Source: Bacillota bacterium | GTDB taxonomy: Bacteria; Bacillota_A; Clostridia; Lachnospirales; Lachnospiraceae | Length of the DNA stretch: 48,113 bases | Assembly: GCA_023443925.1 (NCBI GenBank) | Contig: JAEZSL010000190.1 | Span: 1 to 48,113, forward strand | Direction: 5' to 3' | Part shown: one piece after another, positions 9,178-18,360 of the stretch | Layout: the number at the start of each line of letters is the position of its first letter | Numbering within the stretch: position 1 is the stretch's first letter | Notes under the pieces: generated by a model | The model's input: only the letters and a program-made list of their open reading frames with translations | Databases searched by the model: none | What the model was told of the DNA's origin: nothing | Made by a program: the position numbers and the translations under genes

Positions 9178-10083
9178 TTAAGCAGCAGGCAGAGACATAG
9201 CCCTCTCATACAGTTTTTCATATTTATCAGGAGACAAATAATCACAATGACTGTGTATTCTGACGGTGTTATAAAAGGTTTCGATATATTCAAAAATAAG
9301 CTTATAGGCATGGTTGTAGTTACGAATACGAAACCTGCTTAACCGTTCTCGTTTGATAAGAGAATGGAACGATTCAATACAGGCATTATCGTAAGGATAG
9401 CCGGTATGAGAATAACTTCGTTGCATGTTAACAGTGGCTTCTTGCCAGGCATTAGAGACATACTGGCTGCCACGATCTGTGTGTATAATCAAAGGCAAAT
9501 CGGTATTCCGACAAGCTTTTGCTTTATTGATTGTTTCGATAACGGAACAAACTTCCATTGTATCAGAAAGAGTCCAGGCAATAATCTTTCTGGCAAATAA
9601 GTCCATAACGCAGTTGAGATAGACAAGTCCGTCCTGTGTCCAAATGTAAGTGATATCGGTACACCAGACAGCGTTAGGGCGTTCTGGATTAAACTGTTCA
9701 TCAAGAATGTTGTGAAGTTCATCACTGAAATCAGAGTCTCTGGTTGTGGTGGTCCAAGGTTTAATCCACTGAGCTTTGATGCCCATTTCACGCATGTATT
9801 TGCCTACTGTGCGTTGGGCAATGGTTTCCCCTGATTTGCGAAGTTCCTTAGTGATTTTAGGAGCACCGTAATTCTGTTTTGAACTATCATAAAACTTCTG
9901 GATTTCCTTTTTGACAGCCTCTTTACGTTGCTTGGAGGAAGAGACTTTTCGATTCAGAAAAGCATGATATCCAGAGCGGGATACGCCTAAAAATTTCAGC
10001 ATTCCGGAAGTAGAGACTTGGCGTCTTGTAACTTTAGATGCCTCTACCTTGGCAGAAACTTCAGTATAGATAGAATCTGTCAA
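9178..10083 (-). CDS. IS3-family transposase OrfB (DDE integrase domain)
   Basis: A 301-residue frame with the retroviral-type integrase core: D in TDITYIW, D in HTDRGSQY, and E in CIESFHSLIKRE. The N-terminal HTH-21 region has NYGAPKITKELRKSGE. The only initiation codon near the overlap is TTG. OrfB is in the -1 frame relative to OrfA and lies downstream of a run of seven A residues (plus-strand T 10107-10113), so it is probably made as an OrfAB fusion by programmed -1 frameshifting, as is usual for IS3. The frame is intact, so this copy may be active. Confidence 0.88.
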   Translation of the reverse strand: MTDSIYTEVSAKVEASKVTRRQVSTSGMLKFLGVSRSGYHAFLNRKVSSSKQRKEAVKKEIQKFYDSSKQNYGAPKITKELRKSGETIAQRTVGKYMREMGIKAQWIKPWTTTTRDSDFSDELHNILDEQFNPERPNAVWCTDITYIWTQDGLVYLNCVMDLFARKIIAWTLSDTMEVCSVIETINKAKACRNTDLPLIIHTDRGSQYVSNAWQEATVNMQRSYSHTGYPYDNACIESFHSLIKRERLSRFRIRNYNHAYKLIFEYIETFYNTVRIHSHCDYLSPDKYEKLYERAMSLPAA

Positions 10084-10388
10084 TCTTTGCCCAGAATGCC
10101 GATGGCTTTTTTTAACACATCAAGAGCATCTTGAGCATCACGGAGCTCACGTTTGAGACGAGCGATTTCCTTTTGTTCATCTGATTCGTAGTTACCGGAA
10201 CCTCTAACGGGAATGTCACCATCATGGTCACGGAACTGAGCCTCCCATCTGGCTAAGGTGCTTATACCAATTCCGAGATTCTTGGCACATTCAACCTGAG
10301 TAAGATCAGGATGTTCCTTGTGATAGTTGATAGCATCTAACTTGAACTGCATCGTGTTATTATACATTATTTCAAGGGAATGCCTCAT
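10080..10388 (-). CDS. IS3-family OrfA (helix-turn-helix)
   Basis: A 102-residue DNA-binding protein with an HTH (YHKEHPDLTQVECAKNLGI, STLARWEAQF) and a C-terminal leucine-zipper-like coiled coil (EIARLKRELRDAQDALDVL). The true start may be at an internal ATG, because relatives begin close to the QFKLDAI segment. The A7 slippery run lies near its 3' end. Confidence 0.85.
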   Translation of the reverse strand: MRHSLEIMYNNTMQFKLDAINYHKEHPDLTQVECAKNLGIGISTLARWEAQFRDHDGDIPVRGSGNYESDEQKEIARLKRELRDAQDALDVLKKAIGILGKD

Positions 10389-10485
10389 TTTATTTTTGTA
10401 TATATTACCAGAGTTTTAATTCCCCTCAAATAGAATATTTAAAATCTCATGCAATTGGGGCGTATTAACAACTTCTTCTTTTTTT

Positions 10486-11273
10486 TACATTTTAATATCT
10501 TTAATTCTTCTAACAAAGGTATAAACGGACTTATCTTGCACCCAGAAGTTTGATATTCATTAATATCTGTACCTGTATACGGTTTTCAATCAACTTTATC
10601 TTGCACTATTTCTTTTATTTTAGATATATCATAATCAATGTAAAGAAAAGGATAAAGCGTTTTTATATCTCCTGATATAAGAAAGTTGTGTTCCGAAAAC
10701 TCTCTGAACTTACCATTTGTCTTATATAATTGAGTAGTTCTAAGTTCTAAGTACTTCCATACAATTTTTTGAACTAATTATAAAAGTTATTTCATTTATT
10801 CTGCTTAATTTATCTGGGCTCATGTCATTATATATATCTTTCTTTAACTGATGAGGATCAAGACCACTAATGACAGTTTGAATATTATTTCGGTAAGCAT
10901 AATTAGCTGCACATGACCACATTAAGGAAGTATATACTTCACATACATAATTTTAATTCCGAAAATTATCGAAGATTTCATACTCTGATATAAGTGCCTT
11001 ATAAAATAAATTGTACATTTCTTTCTCAGGTTTATAGATCACATGTGGTACATTCAATCTATTGGTAATAGCTCGAACTGAATCCCAAAACAAATCATAC
11101 TCAAGTCCATTATCAATAGTAATTGTTAATATATTTTTTTATATACTTCTTTCAACAAATATAACAAAATGTACTATCTTTTCCCCCACTAAACATTAAA
11201 GCCCATTCATATATTCCTTTTTTCTCAATGTCTAATGCGTTCTAAAATTTTTATTAATATCCAGCATATTCAT
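10486..11273 (-). pseudogene. Decayed PP-loop ATPase (SGGKDS) gene
   Basis: No long frame survives, but the minus strand encodes SGGKDST (plus-strand 11170-11190), the PP-loop of ATP pyrophosphatases. It is preceded by EKKGIYEWALMF and followed after a frameshift by LLYLLKEVYKKILTITIDNG, then LEYDLFWDSVRAI. It continues through a stop into CEVYTSLMWSCAANYAY and VISGLDPHQLKKDI (the best frame, 10740-10922), then DYDISKIKEIVQDK and TSGCKISPF near 10520-10620. At least three frameshifts or stops are present. The order matches adenine-nucleotide alpha-hydrolases that activate a carbonyl or carboxylate by adenylation (ThiI, asparagine synthase and TtuA-like relatives). The specific function is unknown. 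It was probably part of a pathway that was lost. Confidence 0.6.
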
Positions 11274-11880
11274 ATATTCAATCTCCTCAATATAAATAAT
11301 CAACCATACTTCCATCTAATTCTAACTATATCAAAATACTTCTTCTAACCAATTTTTTTCCTTCATATTGCGCATATCCTAATGGATGAATTCTTTTGGT
11401 TCGAGATAGAAAGTGAAATTAGTTCTATTGAATGAACTATAAAACATTATATTAAGTATTTGTTTTCGGCAATTAATTGTAAAAGCCCTCTGTATATTGG
11501 AATACTAGATCTGGATATATATTTAAACATTATGGATATTCTTTTGGTTTAACTTTCAACGCTTTTTAATTACATTTTTTCGTTAGTGATGTTAGCATCT
11601 AATTAGTAATGTATGGCTTAATATAAATAAAGAGAATTATAATAAAGAAGTAATTGGTAGTGGAAATAGCAATTGGAAACCTCCAATTAAAAACTGTCGT
11701 TTGCATGGAACTGTACATATGCGAATTCCTTTTAGAAGTTAGTATAATAAAAGAGTAAAAATGCAACTAATATGATAGTGCGAAAATTTAAACCATAAAA
11801 ATATAGCTAATTCTAAGGATAGAGAAACGTATGGTTTTAATTTAATTTTTTATTAAAGGCTACTCTAGGTGAATTGTCAG
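11274..11880. other. AT-rich stretch without recognisable gene
   Basis: About 600 bp of very AT-rich sequence with frequent stops in all frames. I see no gene, RNA or strong hairpin here. Confidence 0.5.
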
Positions 11881-11900
11881 CAAGAAAAATAATTTAAAAA

Positions 11901-12398
11901 GTTGAAATTCGTAGGGTAGCTTTCCGTGAAGCAGAAGTGATCGTCGATGCTGTATCCACCATCCCGGGACTGGAAAAGAAGGACCTGCATGACATCGAAA
12001 CGGAAACATGAGTTATCTCCAAGACCAGCTTACGGAAATCATGGACACGATGGGCAGAAAACGTCTTCCGCATTTACCCCCTGCTTTATTTAAAGTAGAG
12101 GATGGAGGAAGGAACATCATGTGACTGTGTATACCGGTAAGGATAACCAGACCATTATATGAGCAGGCTGTCTTTAGACTTACACCGTAACAGCATTCTG
12201 ATACCATATCAGGAAGCTGTTATCATGAATTCGAGATATTTGAATGCCATTCCTCTGGCTTTCAAATATTTTTACTAGAGGTTGATTCGGTTTTGTTGGA
12301 ATATAAACGGGACTTTCTACTCACAATCAATGATTCCCGAATAACTGGGAAAGATGCTTACAAATTTCGATACTATATACTAGTGAAACTGGGGCTAT
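11901..12398 (+). pseudogene. Unidentified decayed plus-strand gene
   Basis: Successive plus-strand frames read like coding sequence with better GC than the surroundings: EAEVIVDAVSTIPGLEKKD, then MSYLQDQLTEIMDTMGRKRL with LPPALFKVEDGG, then LLEYKRDFLLTINDSRITG before a stop at about 12398. At least three stops or frameshifts interrupt it. I do not recognise the family. The gene ends immediately before a strong hairpin, as a real transcript would. The minus-strand frames here are antisense shadows. Confidence 0.35.
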
Positions 12399-12429
12399 AA
12401 AAATAGGTGGAGGATATCCACCTATTTTT
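12399..12429 (+). terminator. Perfect 12-bp hairpin, terminator-like
   Basis: AAAAATAGGTGG (12399-12410) pairs perfectly with CCACCTATTTTT (12418-12429) around a 7-base loop. The T run is inside the 3' arm, so it could terminate in either direction. It follows directly after the decayed gene ending near 12398. Confidence 0.6.
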
Positions 12430-12974
12430 ATGATAGTGAAAGTTGTCGGTAGTGAAATGAAATCTCATGGTAAAATTCTTAATTTATGTGGATCAGCAGG
12501 AGATAGATAGCATGTTAAAGAATAGGATTCATTTAGAATTGGGGAAAAGTGGGACTGGAACGTGCCTGCGCCATAGTGCTTTACTACACCATGCAACCCA
12601 GCTAAAAAAGTGTTAAGACAGTGTTCGTTGCCAGCGAGACTTACAGGGAGGTCGTCAAAACGTAGACATTCAAAGATTTCTGTACCGAACAGGAGCTTGC
12701 GTTCTTGGACTGTAATAAAACAGATCCAGAATGCAAGGAGTCAATCGAGAATTTGATTGTTTCATGAAAAAGAACTTCTTTAGCGTTCTTAAGATTTCCT
12801 GCATTGATGATGTATGGCGTTTCCAGCCCAGATGGCTGGAGCAAAAGAATTCCTGTATCCACCGCTCGACCCTGTGGATTCCGAAGACCTTTATTGACAA
12901 CTGATTATTTCACAGTGGAAGCTCTGGAGCGGAACCTTGTTCCGCACCAGTAGATTTTCTTAGCGAACCAGCGG
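12430..12974. other. Degenerate region, probable coding remnants
   Basis: The plus strand shows short coding-like stretches (for example KSVKTVFVASETYREVVKT near 12605-12663 and CTEQELAFLDCNKTDPEC near 12680-12735) with many stops. I could not assign a family. The minus-strand frames at 12641-12900 are not convincing. Confidence 0.3.
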
Positions 12975-13014
12975 TTTGACTTTGAGCTCCGCCTAATTAA
13001 TTATAGAATCTTGT

Positions 13015-13743
13015 TTTTGGAACAGTATTCTCCCATATTCAGGGTTCCAGTTTCTATCCAGTGCTAATAGGCATATCTATCAATGATTGCTTCTGCCTGG
13101 ATACCTTCGCCCATACGCTTTATTCAATCATCTTTTCTGTACTGCGTACAGAAGATAGTGGAGGTTGTATTTGATCGTCTTTCCATTAGCTCAAAGAGAA
13201 AGTACAGTTCACCATTGGAAAGGTCAGAAACAAGCCAGCATCAATAATAAGCAGAGGGATTTTTCCGTACCGTGCAAGCAGCTTTTTCTGCTGACCTTGA
13301 ACAAGTGAAGCATCACCATACTCCATCAATAGATCTGGAAATCGTATATATCTGGTTTTAATCTGTCTGAAGCATGCTTGCTTTTCGAACGCACAGCTAA
13401 GGAAAGTTTTACCCGATCCAGTAGGTCCTTGAAGGATGATACTTTGGTGATGATCTATGTACTGACAACTAAAAAGATCACTTAAAAGATTTCTATTCAG
13501 ATGCCTACCATCATAATAAAGGCTATGGATATCAGCTTGTGGAAATCGGAGCTTTGCTGATTTGATTAATCGCTGGATCTTGCCGTTATACTTTTCCTGA
13601 TATTCATAATCGGTAAGACGCTGCATCCGTTCATCAAAAGACAATGATACTGTAGCAGGCTCTGATTGCAGGAACTCAAGTCCTGTAATAATTTCTGGCA
13701 TATTTAATTCTCGTAACTTACGTTTGGTTTCATCATTAATCAT
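13015..13743 (-). pseudogene. istB: IstB-like ATPase, frameshifted at the C-terminus
   Basis: The frame starts at ATG 13743-13741 behind GGAGGTGG and carries the IstB N-terminal helices, Walker A GPTGSGKT and a Walker B-like LLIID. The frame then shifts. Beyond it, the expected IstB sequence (STIFCTQYRKDD, then IKRMGEG.QAEAIIDR) can be read in other frames down to about 13015, with stops. IstB is the AAA+ helper of IS21 transposition. It cannot be complete here. Confidence 0.85.
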
Positions 13744-15299
13744 TGTTACCACCTCCGTAATAATCACTTCCACGAAGATATCCCATCTTGCGTGTTACTT
13801 TCGATTTAGTCGTCTTGCTTTCTAGATACAATACATCTTGATTGGCGGCTAAAATAGAATTAAGATGGTGGTAACGGGGCTTTTTAATTCCATTTGTAAT
13901 GGCGAATTCACAGGCAGCTTCCAGGCGTGATTCAGATTACTTATTGCTTAAACGCAGAACAGCCAGAGCAGGATTATAGCCCTGTTCTTTTATGCTTACA
14001 GATTCAAAGATACGTTCCACTGTTTCAGCAGTATATTTTCCAATAGAGCATGCCCAGTTTTTAATACTGATATAGTCCCATGGACTAAACTTGAATTTGT
14101 CGGGCATATCCTCCGCATGAGTGGCGTACTGATTTTTTACGACCGGCAGGAAACCTGTTATGTGTGGATAATCTATTTTCACCACTGTAAATTTCCACTG
14201 TTGTATCGGTAATCCTTAGATCAACCTTCTTGTGTGCATACTGATAAGGACAGGAATAGCGATTGTATTCGAATACAACATGATAATCGATGTTCACCTT
14301 GCGTCCGTAAACCCATGTGGCGATTTCATACGGAATTGCAGGAATGGAATGTAGTGTGGACTTTTCATCAAGGTAAGAATCGTTTCGATGCCATCCCTTT
14401 TTTGAAAGTTTTCATGTGAACTCGTAAAGTTTCTTAGCAACGGCGGCTATAAGGTCAGGGAATGAATAGAATATCTCATTTCGCAGCTTTGCGATGATGG
14501 CAGTAGCAATATTTCCTACTGTCCCTTCTACAGAGGCCTTCTGCTTAGGTTTACGAACTCCGGCAGGCATAATGGGGGTCATGTAATGTTCTCCTAATGC
14601 CTCGTAATCAGCGGTAAGAATGATTTCTCCATCTTTCGGATGAGACACCACACCGGTTTTAAGATTATCGCAAATAAGTCTTGTGGTAACGCCTTCAAAG
14701 TATTCATACATCCTGATATGGCAACGGATAAAAGTATCCATATTCATATCAAGGGTTGGTTCCACATAAGAATACTGACTATAAGGCAGTGTTCCTACAA
14801 ACAGATAAACAGTCATGATTTCTCAGGTGGATGTATCCACGTAGATCATTGTAGGACCACACCAGTCTACTTCGGTTACAATACCTGGTTTATGTTCCAA
14901 GTGATTTGTTAGCTTACTAACAACAGTGTAATCAGCATATCCATTACAAAACTTTGTATATCCCATTGCAATTTTGCCAGAAGTTTTACATTTATCCTGA
15001 TATTCCTGCCAGAGAAGCTTGAGCGTAACTCCTACTCGTTTTAATTCCTGATGTACATACTCGTAACCAGTGTGTTCATAAAGTTGCTCTACCGCAAATT
15101 TATCAAGACAGAACATACGATAAACTGTTTCTTCCGGGAGAGATCTGACATCATTATACATGATGCCTTTTTCGTCAGCGATGTGCATTACATCACTGAT
15201 AGAATGTTTTGAAATGTGTCGTGTTGCTGCTACTGTATTTCGCGACAATCCAGCGGTACGAAGCTCTAAGATGAGCTTCACATTGATTTTATTGGCCAT
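13735..15299 (-). pseudogene. istA: IstA-like transposase in several frames
   Basis: The start is ATG 15299-15297 behind GGAGG. The N-terminal HTH part runs to EVDWCGPTMIYVD (first Asp). A stop interrupts at 14823, and the next frame (14816-14412) has CDNLKTGV (second Asp) and KASVEGTVGN (Glu). Further frames (14297-14085 and 14185-13937) and an unlisted tail ending at the istB start complete the C-terminal half. The DDE order is visible, but at least three lesions separate the parts, so the transposase is dead. Confidence 0.85.
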
Positions 15300-15430
15300 A
15301 ATTATTGGCCTCCCTTCTGTAAAATCTGAGGATTCCCTCATACATATTTTACAAAAGGTTATTATTAAAGTGGAGCTATTGCGTGTATTAAGATTAAAGT
15401 GAAGCCATTCCTCGTACGGGTGGAGCTATA

Positions 15431-16050
15431 AAGCGTATTGGTGGTTCCGTTGATGCGAAATATTCAACAACATCGAAAAAGAATCCCTAAGGCCCTCGTT
15501 ACCATATGTATTGTATAAACCCTGTTGATACTCGGTATCAAGGGATTTCGCATTTTTGAAGGTTAAGTATAAAGTGGTAGGAGGCAAGATACATATTTAT
15601 AATCCGAAAACTGAGCTTTATCTATTCGTACAATCTCAGTGAAATAAAGACAGCATTAATCAGCTTCCGAAGCATATGAAGCAGGAAGAGGGTAACTGGA
15701 TTGAGGCTATAGAGCATCTTCGCAAAAAGTGGAACTGATATGATTTCCAGCATTTCATCAATGGTGTAAAGAAAGAGAATTCACGTCTTATGGCCAAGCA
15801 GCTCCTTGTCGTCGAGCAGTTCCTGGATGCATAAAGTCCGGACAAAGATATCATTGCTTAGGTTAGGATGTCATGAGGTTGTCGCCAAAAACATCAACCT
15901 TACGCCAGAACCGGTAAAAAGTAAAATGATAAAAAGACACAGTCCACTGACAAAAACAGGCGAATTTCAGCTTATAAAATTTTGCATGTCGGAACAGATG
16001 TCCGTTTTATGTATGTAACCTGCATTAGAGATAAAATACTACAATAGGAA
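15431..16050 (+). other. Decayed region, likely another insertion-sequence remnant
   Basis: Plus-strand frames contain coding-like stretches such as GGKIHIYNPKTELYLF (about 15580-15625) and GVKKENSRLMAKQLLVVEQF (about 15765-15825), broken by stops. I do not recognise the family with confidence. Position and the repeats at 16054-16128 suggest another IS21-type remnant. Confidence 0.3.
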
Positions 16051-16053
16051 GAG

Positions 16054-16128
16054 AAAAAGTGGGAATCTTATTATAAAGTGGAAATCTGTTCACAAAATTT
16101 GAAGGTTGCTTATAAAATGTGAAAGTCT
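16054..16128. repeat. Three degenerate tandem repeats like IS21 terminal repeats
   Basis: Units AAAAAGTGGGAATCT (16054-16068), TATAAAGTGGAAATCT (16072-16087) and TATAAAATGTGAAAGTCT (16111-16128) share an A-rich-GTG(G)AA(A)-TCT core. They resemble the multiple repeats at 15361-15430. They mark the last visible insertion-sequence boundary before the biosynthetic operon. Confidence 0.5.
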
Positions 16129-16226
16129 TACAAAACGGGAAAATCGATTTCATTTCAGGCAAAAGAATAAGTTATAGTAATTTCGGCAAAAATTATAAAA
16201 ATTTGTAAAATATTATAAAAATATGA

Positions 16227-16254
16227 TTGACGCTGTATAAACATATGTTATAAT
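16227..16254 (+). promoter_or_regulatory. Probable operon promoter
   Basis: TTGACG (16227-16232) and TATAAT (16249-16254) are separated by 16 bases. It is the only strong promoter I see ahead of the operon beginning at 16772. It also precedes the SPASM fragment, so a long 5' leader of about 500 bases would be transcribed. I see no recognisable riboswitch in that leader. Confidence 0.6.
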
Positions 16255-16367
16255 GGAAGATAATGGATAATAAATTATGCATTAAAAAAATAGCATGTTT
16301 TAAGTAAGAGAAATAGGGTCTTTCCAATGATGAAATACTGGAACAGATGAATTATGATACAGGCTGA

Positions 16368-16616
16368 AATGCAGGTGTGCAGAGGATAGGAATCGATTAT
16401 GACGGCAATGTCAGTCCTTGTCCATTGCTGATTTATGAAGGAAAAACGATCGGCAATGTTCATGAAGAGCCACTGTCGCAGATCCTGGAAAGGTTGCAAT
16501 TGTTTCAATATTTGCACACAGATTTGTGTGTAGAGGACCAACAAAAGTGTAAGTATGCGTTTGTATGCAGAGGGTGCAGGGTATCTGCGGTTTCGAGCAC
16601 ATGCAATATTACTTAA
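16368..16616 (+). pseudogene. C-terminal SPASM fragment of a radical SAM protein
   Basis: About 80 residues read GVQRIGIDYDGNVSPCP, then IGNVHEEPLSQILER, then CVEDQQKCKYAFVCRGC: the cysteine pattern of a SPASM auxiliary-cluster domain (G-x-DGNV-x-PC, then C-x6-C-x5-C-x2-C). An in-frame TGA lies at 16365-16367 where relatives often have the first SPASM Cys. No radical SAM core exists upstream, because insertion-sequence debris begins within 250 bp. The frame could start at GTG 16377, but a free SPASM fragment has no known function. It is probably the remnant of a gene removed by the insertion sequences. Confidence 0.6.
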
Positions 16617-16771
16617 AAGGATCCGCAATGCAGGTATCATCAATACGCATGTCCCATAACAAGCAGGAATTTTAGAGTATGGCTTTGCCAGAGAGTAAAT
16701 CTGATTATAGCGGGAGCAAGTGTAAAAGATTCACAATCTTGCCTAATAATCGAGTTGGAAAGGGGTATCGT

Positions 16772-18358
16772 ATGTATAAATCACATATAGTACTAGCTAC
16801 ACCGGCACCAATTACAAATGCAACATCAGAAGAGAATTTAGGGCTTGGTTATATAGCAGCCTACTGCCAAGCACATGGAGTTGAAGTTACGATTATTGAT
16901 GGATGGATGGAGAACTTGACCGAAGAGAAATTAGTAGCTAGGATTATTGACTGTGGAGAATTGTTGCTTGTGGGATTTTCTTGTTATCACTTGAATATGG
17001 ATATCGTTTGCCGCATTGTGGAACTGTTACATAAAAAGGGATTTTCCGCCCCGTTGATTGCAGGTGGGTTTGGCCCAACGTTTTCCCCAGAAGAATTCCT
17101 CAATAGTGGCTTCGATGTTGTATCTTTATGTGAAGGGGAAGAAACGATATACAAACTATGTCAGTACTATAACAATGAAATTACCCTGGAAGAGATCAGC
17201 GGTATTTGCTATATGAAAAAAGATGGCTCCATGCAGACCAACCAGCCCAAACATATTGCAGACATTGACATGTTGCCATTTCCATCCAGAGATACGATGC
17301 ATTACGCACTGAAAGGAAAAACACCGGTGGATATATTGAGTTCGCGAGGCTGTACTGGCAACTGCACTTTTTGTAGTGTGATTGCTTTTTGGAAGAAAAG
17401 TGAAGGGAAACGGTATCGCAGCCGCAACATCATCAGTATTGTTGATGAAATGGAGAGACTGGTAGAGCAAGGCGCTGTTTTTTTAAAATTTGTGGATGAC
17501 TCCTTTGTTGATGGTAAACGAGATACACAGTGGTGCCGGGAATTTGCACAAGAAATTAAGAAGCGTGGACTGGACATCAGATACCGGGTCATGATGCGCG
17601 CAAATGCTGTAAATGCAGAGATACTGGAAGCTCTGTGTCAATCAGGATTGGTGTCGATTCAGTTGGGAATTGAAAACTTTGCACCATCAGCTTTAAGACG
17701 AATGGGAAAATCTGCTGATTTAGATCAAAATCTCACCGCAATGGAAACTGTGGCGGCATTTAGAAAACGGTATAACTTGTACCTGCAAATCGGTTTTATC
17801 CTCTTTGATTACGGAACTACTTTTGATGAAGTTGAAGTGAATTTTATGTACTTAAAGAAGTATTCATGGGCTGTCACGAGAGGATTTACGGAAATGTACG
17901 CGGCGGCAGACACGATGTACACACAGAACCTAGTTGCCATGAATGCGGCTATTCCGGCCTCTTATGGCAATTATAATTATACCATAAGAGATGAGAAGGT
18001 CCGCAAAGTATACGATGCTCTTAAGGTATGGCATATTAATTATCTATATCTTTACGATAAAACCATAGATCCGATGACAAAGCCCAAAGCACTTACAGAA
18101 GAAGGGTTCCACCAGTTTCACGTGTTTTATATGTGCATTAAGGAAGTGGAATTAGCTTACTTTGAAAACGTATTGAATTTAGTCAAGGCGTCTGCAGATG
18201 AGCAAGAGCTGCAAACATATACTGCAACTGCCATAGAAGAGTCGAAGGACTGGATTGAAAAGATGAATGCGGCACTCGATAAAATATATTTATCACAAAA
18301 CATTTGGTATAGTGCAGCAACAAATCCATTTTTAACGGATAGTAAGGGAGTGAAATAA
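16772..18358 (+). CDS. B12-binding-domain-type radical SAM protein
   Basis: A 528-residue protein. The start is taken at ATG 16772 because GGAAAGGGG lies 6-8 bases upstream; the longer frame from 16679 adds 31 residues unlike the family. The N-terminal Rossmann-like domain (about residues 1-140, with VGFSCYHLNMDIVCRIVELL and LIAGGFGPTFSPEEF) matches the cobalamin-binding domain of class B radical SAM enzymes. I do not see the DxHxxG motif, so base-off B12 binding is uncertain. The radical SAM core has CTGNCTFC (Cys194, Cys198, Cys201; CX3CX2C), which binds the SAM-cleaving [4Fe-4S] cluster. Relatives do methylations, ring contractions and C-C or C-S chemistry. It is the first intact gene of a dense operon; the next gene begins 2 bases after its stop. 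Confidence 0.85.
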   Translation: MYKSHIVLATPAPITNATSEENLGLGYIAAYCQAHGVEVTIIDGWMENLTEEKLVARIIDCGELLLVGFSCYHLNMDIVCRIVELLHKKGFSAPLIAGGFGPTFSPEEFLNSGFDVVSLCEGEETIYKLCQYYNNEITLEEISGICYMKKDGSMQTNQPKHIADIDMLPFPSRDTMHYALKGKTPVDILSSRGCTGNCTFCSVIAFWKKSEGKRYRSRNIISIVDEMERLVEQGAVFLKFVDDSFVDGKRDTQWCREFAQEIKKRGLDIRYRVMMRANAVNAEILEALCQSGLVSIQLGIENFAPSALRRMGKSADLDQNLTAMETVAAFRKRYNLYLQIGFILFDYGTTFDEVEVNFMYLKKYSWAVTRGFTEMYAAADTMYTQNLVAMNAAIPASYGNYNYTIRDEKVRKVYDALKVWHINYLYLYDKTIDPMTKPKALTEEGFHQFHVFYMCIKEVELAYFENVLNLVKASADEQELQTYTATAIEESKDWIEKMNAALDKIYLSQNIWYSAATNPFLTDSKGVK

Positions 18359-18360
18359 GA

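Larger units (their letters stand above)
9134..10412 (-). mobile_element. IS3-family element (copy 1)
   Basis: Two overlapping minus-strand frames (orfA 10388-10080, orfB 10083-9178) are bounded by similar inverted ends: TGTCAAGATTTAGTAC near 9135-9150 on the left, and a degenerate counterpart (CTGGTAATATATAC on the minus strand) near 10412 on the right. The same left-end sequence occurs at the right end of the related element at 46238-47573. Confidence 0.8.
12975..15430 (-). mobile_element. Degenerate IS21-family element
   Basis: Minus-strand istA and istB remnants in the standard order. The right end has several repeats of the type AAAGTGGAGCTATT / AAAGTGAAGCCATT / GGTGGAGCTATAAAG (15361-15430), like the multiple terminal repeats of IS21. 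An inverted relative (CTTTGAGCTCCGCC) lies near 12975-12993. Exact termini are estimates. Confidence 0.7.

Noticed and set aside
12641..12900. Two overlapping minus-strand frames of 73 and 76 codons
   Set aside because: They overlap each other, have no ribosome binding site and no recognisable motif, and the plus strand reads more like a decayed gene.
16679..16771. Upstream start of the first radical SAM gene
   Set aside because: The extra 31 residues do not fit the family, and a good ribosome binding site precedes the ATG at 16772.
16772..18358. Cobalamin riboswitch ahead of the B12-type radical SAM gene
   Set aside because: No B12-box-like sequence or conserved riboswitch core is visible in the 16255-16771 leader.
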